Shown here one piece after another: positions 6,628 through 13,200 of a DNA stretch of 15,351 nucleotides. Position numbers and translations under genes: made by a program. A model generated the notes under the pieces. The model had not been told where the DNA came from. It saw only the letters and a program-made list of their open reading frames with translations, and did not search any database. The number at the start of each line of letters is the position of its first letter. Position 1 is the first letter of the stretch. The stretch comes from SCQX01 sp035720945 (GTDB taxonomy: Bacteria; Pseudomonadota; Gammaproteobacteria; Burkholderiales; Burkholderiaceae_B). The stretch lies in the NCBI GenBank assembly GCA_035720945.1, contig DASTNK010000105.1, positions 1 to 15,351 on the forward strand, read 5' to 3'.

Positions 6628-7710
6628 TCAGGCGGTCGCCGAAGCGTTTTCGACGAGCGCGCAGACGGCAGCGGTGACTTCCGCCGTCGTCGCCCGCCCC
6701 CCTAGGTCGCGGGTATGAAGCTCGGGCCGGGCCGTGACGGCCTCGATCGCGTCCATGACGCGCGCGGCCGCCTGCGTCTCGCCCAGATGCTCGAGCAGCA
6801 TGACCACCGACCAGAACGTGCCGATCGGGTTGGCCAGGCCCTTGCCCATGATGTCGAATGCCGATCCGTGGATTGGCTCGAACATGGATGGATAGCGCCG
6901 TTCCGGGTCGATGTTGCCCGTTGGCGCGATGCCGAGACTGCCGGCAAGCGCGGCGGCGAGGTCGCTGAGGATGTCGGCGTGAAGATTCGTGGCGACGATG
7001 GTGTCCAGGGACGCGGGCCGGTTGACCATGCGCGCCGTGGCGGCGTCGACGAGCTCCTTGTCCCATGTGACATCGGGGAATTCCAGTGCGATCAACTTGG
7101 CGACTTCGTCCCACATGACCATGGCGTGCCGCTGCGCGTTGCTCTTCGTGATGACCGTGAGCAGTTTGCGCGGGCGCGATTGCGCAAGGCGGAAGGCGAA
7201 TCGCATGATGCGCTCCACCCCGGCGCGCGTGAGGATGGACATGTCGGTGGCCGCCTCAAGGGGATGGCCCTGGTGGACCCGCCCACCTATGCCCGAGTAT
7301 TCCCCTTCAGAGTTTTCACGGACGATGACCCAGTCCAGGTCCTCGGGGCGGCAACGTTTGAGCGGCGCGTCGATGCCCGGCAGAATGCGTGTGGGGCGCA
7401 CGTTCGCATACTGGTCGAACCCTTGGCAGATCTTCAGTCTCAACCCCCACAGCGTGATGTGGTCGGGGATGTCCGGGTCACCGGCGGAGCCGAAAAGAAT
7501 GGCGTCCTTGTCGCGGATGTCGTCCAGGCCATCGGCCGGCATCATCACGCCGTGCTGGCGGTAATAGTCGGCGCCCCATCCGAAGTTCTCGAATTCGAAG
7601 GCGAATTGTCCGCTGGCCCTGGCAAGGCTGGCCAGCAATTGTTGGCCGGCGGGAACGACTTCCTTGCCGATTCCGTCTCCAGGAATTGTCGCGATACGGT
7701 ATGTTTTCAT
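6628..7710 (-). CDS. ttuC: Tartrate dehydrogenase / decarboxylase (isocitrate-isopropylmalate dehydrogenase family)
   Basis: The 360-residue enzyme belongs to the beta-decarboxylating dehydrogenases and most resembles tartrate dehydrogenases. These oxidise L-tartrate to oxaloglycolate, decarboxylate meso-tartrate to D-glycerate, and act on D-malate, using NAD+ with Mn2+ or Mg2+. Visible residues are IPGDGIG (11-15), Arg105, Arg131 and Tyr138 (VIVRENSEGEYSG), Lys189 (VITKSN), and metal ligands Asp222, Asp246 and Asp250 (TNLHADILSD). The loop MFEPIHGSAFDIMGKGLANP is typical of the family. The ATG at 7710 is preferred because GAGGAAG ends 5 bases before it; the GTG at 7716 overlaps that site and cannot use it. 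It is the first gene of the minus-strand run, transcribed away from ttuA. D-malate as the real substrate cannot be excluded from sequence alone. Confidence 0.92.
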   Translation of the reverse strand: MKTYRIATIPGDGIGKEVVPAGQQLLASLARASGQFAFEFENFGWGADYYRQHGVMMPADGLDDIRDKDAILFGSAGDPDIPDHITLWGLRLKICQGFDQYANVRPTRILPGIDAPLKRCRPEDLDWVIVRENSEGEYSGIGGRVHQGHPLEAATDMSILTRAGVERIMRFAFRLAQSRPRKLLTVITKSNAQRHAMVMWDEVAKLIALEFPDVTWDKELVDAATARMVNRPASLDTIVATNLHADILSDLAAALAGSLGIAPTGNIDPERRYPSMFEPIHGSAFDIMGKGLANPIGTFWSVVMLLEHLGETQAAARVMDAIEAVTARPELHTRDLGGRATTAEVTAAVCALVENASATA

Positions 7711-7892
7711 GCCCACTTCCTCAAAGATTCAACGTTCGGTCCAGATCCAGGTTGTATTTTGGCGGAATGTCGAGTTATAAATCATCCAGAAATACAAAGC
7801 ATGATTAACTAAAATTCACAAATAAGCATCCACCGGATTGTGGCGCTGGTTTCACTGATTGAAGCGTTGCGAGCCTTTGTATCGGAAGTGCC
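7711..7892. promoter_or_regulatory. Divergent control region between ttuC and ttuA
   Basis: The 182-base gap is AT-richer than its surroundings. For ttuC, TATAAC at 7779-7774 (minus strand) is a good -10 with no clear -35, as is common at LysR-activated promoters. At 7802-7818 lies TGATTAACTAAAATTCA, a 17-base imperfect dyad containing two T-N11-A spacings, the general LysR-type motif, centred about 43 bases upstream of the inferred start near 7767. An imperfect inverted repeat, GTTATAAATCAT (7774-7785) with ATGATTAAC (7801-7809), spans the same area. TtuA is inferred to bind here with tartrate as co-inducer. The ttuA ribosome-binding site GGAAG lies at 7884-7888. Confidence 0.45.
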
Positions 7893-8810
7893 ATGACAGA
7901 TACCGTTCAACCCGCCGATTTTGGGTTTTTCTCGACGCTTGTGTCCCTGGGCAGCCTGAGCGCGGCAGCCAGGGAGCTGGGGCTTACGCCTGCGGCGGTC
8001 AGCAAGCGGCTCACCCAGATGGAACAGCGCACAGGGGTTCCGCTGGTCAATCGAACGACCCGTCGCATGATGCTCACGCCCGAAGGCGAGATCTACCTGG
8101 AATATGCCCGCCGCGTCCTGGACGAGGTGGATGCGCTGAGCGAACTGCTGGGAGGCGCGAAAACGCGTCCGATGGGGTTGTTGCGGGTCAACGCGACACT
8201 GGGTTTCGGGCGTAATCATGTGGCGCCGGTCATTTCCCGGTTTGTATCGGCGTACCCACAGGTCTCCGTCCAACTGCAGCTCTCTGTGACGCCCCCGCCG
8301 CTGACCGCCGATGTCTACGACGTGTGTGTGTGTTTTGGCGAACCACCCGATGCGCGCGTGATAGCGCGAAGGCTCGCGCCGAACCGGCGGCTGCTATGTG
8401 CCGCACCTGGCTATCTTGCACGGCATGGTATACCCCTCACACCGCGGGATTTGACCAAGCACCATTGCATCAGTATTCGTCAAGGCGACGAGGCGTATGG
8501 TGTCTGGCGCCTGAGGAACGGGCGGGAGGCGTTGGCGAAATCGGAGGCGATCCGCATTCACGGCCCCCTGACGACCAACGACGGAGAGATCGCCGTCAAA
8601 TGGGCGCTTGATGGCCACGGCATTTTGATGCGGGCCGAATGGGACATCAAAGACTATTTGGCCGACGGCAGGCTGGTGACGGTGTTGCCGGATTACGCCA
8701 CGCCAGCGGCGGATATTTACGCGGTCTATGCGCAACGGCATCAGTTTTCAACGCGGATACGCGCCTTTGTGGGCTTTCTGGCCGACGCGCTCTTCCCACG
8801 GCAGCGGTAG
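7893..8810 (+). CDS. ttuA: LysR-type regulator of tartrate utilisation
   Basis: The protein has 305 residues. Residues about 8-68 form the winged helix-turn-helix (SLSAAARELGLTPAAVSKRL, then VNRTTRRMMLTPEGEIYLEY). Residues about 92-300 form the periplasmic-binding-protein-like effector domain, here of the CrgA-like group (VRLQ-type strands, CFGEPPDARVIARRLAPNRR). It should sense tartrate or a metabolite and control the divergent ttuCDEB run as well as its own gene. ATG 7893 follows GGAAG by 4 bases. The last codons (FPRQR, stop at 8808-8810) are complementary to the PLPWE codons of the truncated PIN gene on the other strand, so the end of this gene seems to have been formed by a DNA join. The lost natural end is probably only a few residues, so the regulator may well still work. 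Confidence 0.9.
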   Translation: MTDTVQPADFGFFSTLVSLGSLSAAARELGLTPAAVSKRLTQMEQRTGVPLVNRTTRRMMLTPEGEIYLEYARRVLDEVDALSELLGGAKTRPMGLLRVNATLGFGRNHVAPVISRFVSAYPQVSVQLQLSVTPPPLTADVYDVCVCFGEPPDARVIARRLAPNRRLLCAAPGYLARHGIPLTPRDLTKHHCISIRQGDEAYGVWRLRNGREALAKSEAIRIHGPLTTNDGEIAVKWALDGHGILMRAEWDIKDYLADGRLVTVLPDYATPAADIYAVYAQRHQFSTRIRAFVGFLADALFPRQR

Positions 8811-9017
8811 GCGCACGAAAACGTCGGGCGTCAGCGTGGCGTCCAGATCTTCAATATGCTCGAAACCGACGGAGACTTCCGCGTAGATGATGGGGTTGAT
8901 GCACAGTTCGCCCTGCGCGGCGCTCGCATCCAGCTGCGCAGCCGACCACGCGCCCCACTGCGGGTCGTCGGTGAGCACGTCCAGCAGGACGTTGGAGTCG
9001 ACCAATACGCGACTCAT
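8748..9017 (-). pseudogene. Truncated PIN-domain (VapC-type) toxin gene
   Basis: The frame begins MSRVLVDSNVLLDVLTDDPQ and continues CINPIIYAEVSVGF, with the first PIN acidic residues Asp7 and Glu47. It reaches VRLPLPWEE, which in full PIN proteins leads into a helix of the form AAFLAGKA and then two further aspartates. Here homology stops at about 8790-8793 and the frame runs on antisense to ttuA as a meaningless tail. About 75 of the usual 130-140 residues remain, and the C-terminal half of the RNase active site is absent, so the product should not be an active ribonuclease. Its ATG overlaps the stop of the preceding antitoxin-like frame by 4 bases (ATGA), the usual layout of vapBC pairs. 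Confidence 0.75.
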
Positions 9018-9196
9018 GCGCCGCGCGTCAGTTGCATGATTTCGTCGGTGCTCAGGCGTGTGGTGGCGCGGCCGCGCAAGCGTGCCGCCACAGCCGGTCC
9101 CGCTGCTCCGTGATCCAGCGCCACGAGCGGGCCGAGGGGGCTCAATGCGGTTGGAACGGTGTCATCAACTGTGTCTGATGAATGCTCATCCCCCAA
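9014..9196 (-). pseudogene. VapB-type antitoxin, C-terminal remnant
   Basis: The open frame (TTG 9196, or GTG 9124) ends RLRGRATTRLSTDEIMQLTRGA, which resembles the toxin-binding tail of antitoxins paired with PIN toxins (pattern RGRAT-STDEIMALTRG). It overlaps the PIN ATG by 4 bases. The first 24 codons show no DNA-binding fold (neither AbrB nor ribbon-helix-helix), and no better start is visible upstream before the tRNA, so the N-terminal half seems lost. Homology is convincing only for roughly the last 30 residues. It could still be a short functional antitoxin, but with a broken toxin there is nothing to neutralise. Confidence 0.5.
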
Positions 9197-9204
9197 TAAT
9201 GGGG
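9191..9204. repeat. Small inverted repeat CCCCAATAATGGGG
   Basis: A 5-base stem (CCCCA/TGGGG) with an ATAA loop lies directly before the antitoxin remnant. It could be an old operator or chance; nothing else supports it. Confidence 0.25.
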
Positions 9205-9262
9205 TAGAGCCCGCTGTTGACTAGGAAGCCGCATGAATACTGGCTTTCCGAGAGGAAGAAAC

Positions 9263-9341
<79 letters not shown>

Positions 9342-9437
9342 ACGTACAGCGATAGCCGATGATTACTACAGTACTCCGACCGCAAGCCGGTGATTATCGC
9401 ATAAAGTGATTCTCGTCGAAGGGCGTGGCGCCACCCC

Positions 9438-9467
9438 TTGCCTGCTGGTGCGAAATGTGACTTTAAT
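9438..9467 (+). promoter_or_regulatory. Possible promoter of the cupin gene
   Basis: TTGCCT (9438-9443) and TTTAAT (9462-9467) are separated by 18 bases, with 4 of 6 and 5 of 6 consensus matches. A start near 9474 would leave a leader of about 54 bases. The match is plausible but unremarkable. Confidence 0.35.
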
Positions 9468-9515
9468 GGGATCTGCCGGATGATCCGGTTCTGGTTTTAT
9501 CCCATTGAAGCCATC

Positions 9516-9520
9516 GGAGG
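9516..9520 (+). promoter_or_regulatory. Ribosome-binding site that fixes the cupin start
   Basis: GGAGG lies 7 bases before ATG 9528. It excludes the TTG at 9438, which would add 30 unlikely residues. Confidence 0.75.
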
Positions 9521-9527
9521 TTTCGCC

Positions 9528-9965
9528 ATGACGGACGATCGCGTAATCACTCTCGGGAAACTCTCGATCCGTTACTTGATCGATGGGTCGCAAACCAAAA
9601 CGATGGGCATGTTCGAGCTCACCGTTCAGCCTGGCGCCAATGTCCCGCCGCCGCACAGTCACGCCAATAACGAGGAAATCGTTTATGTCCTGGCGGGCAA
9701 GCTGCGTTACAGGGTGGGTGACGATACCCGTGATCTTCAGCCAGGCGGGTCAATGCATACCCCCAAAGGGGTGGTGCATGCTTTCGCCAATCCGTTCTCC
9801 GACGTGGCCCATGCATTGATCGTGCTGTCACCGGATATCGGCGCGCAATACTTCCGTGACATCGGCGAGGCGATTGGAGCGGGTGGCCCCCCGGACAAGG
9901 CGGCACTTATGGCGGTGATGAAACGGTATGGTCTTGTTCCGGCCTTGCCGCCAGCCGCTTCTTGA
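9528..9965 (+). CDS. Small single-domain cupin protein
   Basis: The 145-residue protein has one cupin barrel with both motifs intact. Motif 1 is HSHANNEEIVYVLAG, with the two His and the Glu that bind a metal. Motif 2 is GGSMHTPKGVVHAFAN, matching G-x5-P-x-G-x2-H-x3-N with the fourth metal ligand His. A single Mn, Fe or Zn ion should therefore be bound. No signal peptide is present, so it is cytoplasmic. A helical tail (about 105-145) follows, including PDIGAQYFRDIGEAI, a pattern seen in many uncharacterised cupins related to quercetinase- or sugar-binding types. No partner gene is adjacent, and the gap of 258 bases to the next gene argues against an operon. The substrate cannot be named. Confidence 0.85.
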   Translation: MTDDRVITLGKLSIRYLIDGSQTKTMGMFELTVQPGANVPPPHSHANNEEIVYVLAGKLRYRVGDDTRDLQPGGSMHTPKGVVHAFANPFSDVAHALIVLSPDIGAQYFRDIGEAIGAGGPPDKAALMAVMKRYGLVPALPPAAS

Positions 9966-10100
9966 CGGCACATCAGTCACAAATTGCAAGTAGATATGTG
10001 TTTGTACGCGAATTCAGTGCGTGCTCATTTACGCCATATACAATCTCGCCTGTTTATACATATGATCTTCTCGCGACCCGCGGCATCAGGCTGAAATAAC

Positions 10101-10118
10101 TATTCATTGAATATTCAT
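10101..10118. repeat. Spaced direct repeats TATTCAT upstream of the macroglobulin gene
   Basis: TATTCAT occurs at 10101-10107 and 10112-10118, 11 bases apart start to start, which places both on nearly the same face of the helix. The second copy overlaps the perfect palindrome TGAATATTCA (10108-10117). It lies in the otherwise featureless 258-base gap 9966-10223, about 105 bases before the start codon, and could be a regulator site. I saw no clear promoter, RNA gene or terminator elsewhere in that gap. Confidence 0.35.
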
Positions 10119-10223
10119 GCAATGCCGATGCGCGCAAGGTGAGGGGACGGACGCTTTGCCGCGAATAGCCCGGCCACAAGTTGGGTTCCAACGCGGCGCT
10201 GCAGACTGCATAGGAAGACTTTC

Positions 10224-13200
10224 ATGGCTCGTTTCGCAACGCTGGTCCTGTTGTGGTTGGTGGGGGTGGCGCCGTCCTGGGCGGCGAGAGTGGCGCAGGT
10301 ATCTCCCCAGGGGCGCGTCAGTGTTGCCGAGAGTGTCAAGATCACGTTCGATTCGCCGGTCATCCATTTTGGCGATGGCCAGGCCCACGCGCCGGCGACG
10401 GTCAAATGCGATGATCCCGCACTGAAGGGTAGCGGCCGCTGGCTGGACGCTGAGCGTTGGACGTACGTCTTCCAGTCCCGGCCAGGGCCGGGGGTGACCT
10501 GCCATGTCGAGATCGATCCGGCATTCCGCGCGCTGGACGGCAAGCCGGTCGAAGGAGCCACGCATTTCCAGTTCGACACGGGGGCGCCGACCATCCGCAC
10601 GGTGCGTCCGTATGGCTCGTCGCAGATCGACGAAGAACAGATGTTCGTGCTGGAGTTCACCGGCGCGGTGAACAAGGATTCATTGCTCGCGCACGCGTCG
10701 TGCCTGGCGGAGGGGATCGGGGAGGCCATCCCGGTGCGGCTGATAACCGGCACCGAGCGCGAAAATGTGCTCAAGGCCGCGGTGTACGACAAGGAGAATC
10801 GCGGGCCGGGTTCACTGGTGCTGCAATGCAAGCGGCGGCTCCCGGCCAATGCGTCGGTGCAGTTGCGCGTGGGGCCGGGGGTCGCGTCCCCGTCGGGCAT
10901 CGCCTCGACCCAGCCCGCCATCTTCAAGTACAAGGTGCGGCCGCCGTTCACCGTGAGTTTCAGTTGCCAGCGCGAGAATGCCCATGCGCCGTGTACGCCG
11001 GTGCTGCCGATATCGCTCAGTTTCAGTGCGCCGATCCCGGCCGACCAGGCGGCGAAGATCCGGCTGAAAACCGGCAAGGGCGAACGCTCTCCCGACAAAG
11101 GCGATTACGGATATCGAAACAGTGTGGAAGTGGTGCGGTTCAAGGGGCCATTCCCGCCCGATGCGGATGTGACCCTCGTCCTGCCGCCGGACTTGAAGGA
11201 TGATTCCGGCCGGCCGCTGTCCAACGCGGACCAGTTTCCGCTGACCACGCACATGGCGTCATTTCCGCCGCTGGTGAAGTTCGCCAAACCGACCTTCGGT
11301 GTCATCGAGCGCTTCGCCAACGTGCCGTCGGGGGGAAGCGAAGCCGACTACCCACCCAGCGTACCGCTGACGGTGCGCAACGTGGAGGCCGATTTAAGAA
11401 CCCGCGATCTGCTGGTGTCGTCGGGCGAGATCAAGGACTACGTGGTGCGCGACGACGCCGATGTCCTGCATTGGTACGAACGGCTGATAAAACTGAATGA
11501 GGCGTATCTCACGCAGCGGCAGATCGATGAGGTCATGCACGATCGCCCGGTGCCTGAGAACAAAAAGCGCGGCGAAGCCGTCATCGACACGCGCGGTGTT
11601 TCTGTATTGAATGGCCAGTCTGGGGGGCGTCAGTTGAAGCTGCCCGCGCCGCCGAAGAGCGGCACCCGGCCTTTCGAAGTGATTGGTGTGCCAGTTCCCC
11701 GACTGGGTTTTCATGTCCTGGAAGTCGAATCCCCGCGCCTGGGCCAGTCGTTGCTTGGCGAGGACAAGCCCATGTACGTGCGCTCGTCGGCGCTGGTCAC
11801 CAACCTGGGCGTGCACATCAAGCAAGGGCGCGACGATCTGCTGGCCTGGGTCACGACGCTGGACCAGGGCAAGGTCGTGCCCGGTGCCGCCATCACGGTG
11901 CTGAGTTGCAAGGGTACTGTGCTGTACAAAGGCAAGACGGATGCGCGCGGCATCTGGCACAAACGCGGCGTGGACGATATCCCGCAATGCGACAGCGGCT
12001 TCAACGGCATCTACGTATCGGCCCGCATCACGAAGGATAATCCCGTCGCCCAGGGCAAGGCCGATTTCGCCTTCGCCTTGTCCACCTGGAACGACGGCAT
12101 CGAGCCCTGGCGTTTCAACGTGCCCACCGACAACAGTCCTTATCGCACGACATTGGTGGACACGGTCTATGACCGGCCGCTGTTCCATGTGGGCGAGACC
12201 GTCTCGATGAAGCATTTCCTGCGGGTGGAGACGCGTGACGGGTTGGCCGTGCCGACCGACTCCGATCCTGGGCCGGATCGCATCGTCATTTCGCTCGAGG
12301 GGTCTGACCAGCGCTACACCCAGCACCTGGATTGGAAGGCCACGCCAACCGGTGGCCTGAGCGCCGTGAGCCAGTTCGTGATTCCCAAGTCGGCGAAGGT
12401 CGGCACCTATTCAGTCACCTATCAGGACGCGAACGGCACTTGGTTCGGGTCGAGCTCGTTCCGGGTGGCGGCGTTCAAGCTGCCGGTGTATCAAGGCACG
12501 CTCGAGGTCAGCGACAAGGCGGGGTCGCATACGTTGATCGCGCCGACATCCGTGCATGCCGATGTGCAGATGTCGTTCGTTTCCGGTGGCCCGGCGGGCA
12601 AGCTGCCTGTGACGCTGTCGGGTGTGGTGCAGGAGAATTGGCTGAATTTCGATGGCTACGACGATTATTCGTTCAATGTGCCGCTAAGCACCAATCCGGA
12701 TCTGGACAGCGATTATTCAGGGGCCGATCCAGCCGACACCGCCACGCACGACAGGCAGGCGCTTTTCCTAGACAAGAAACCGGTGACGCTCGATGCGCAC
12801 GGCGGCGCGCGCATCGTGTTGGACTCATTGCCCAAGGTGACGCGTCCGCAGAATTGGCTGTTCGAAGCCAGCTATCCCGACCCCAATGGCGAAATCCAGA
12901 CGCTCAGCCATACGGTGGCGGTGTGGCCGGCTGCGGTGGTGGTCGGGCTGCGTACGGGTAGCTGGGTGCAGAAAGGCAAGGCCACGCCGATCAGCGTGGT
13001 GGCCCTGTCACCCGCGGGCGTGCCGCAGGCTGGCGTGCCGGTCAGCGTCGATGCGCGGCAGAAGACCACGTACTCCACGCGGCGACGCATGGTGGGTGGG
13101 TTCTACAGCTACGACAATCACGTTGTGGTCAAGAGCATGGGCACCGTCTGCCAGGGCAAGACGGACAGCCACGGCAAGCTCGAGTGCTCCATCACCCTCA

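Noticed and set aside
6715..7812. 365-codon plus-strand frame across ttuC
   Set aside because: It is antisense to a gene with complete catalytic motifs and shows no domain or ribosome-binding site.
10115..11098. 327-codon minus-strand frame over the start of the A2M gene
   Set aside because: The A2M signal peptide, ribosome-binding site and domains on the plus strand explain this DNA; the antisense product has no family features.
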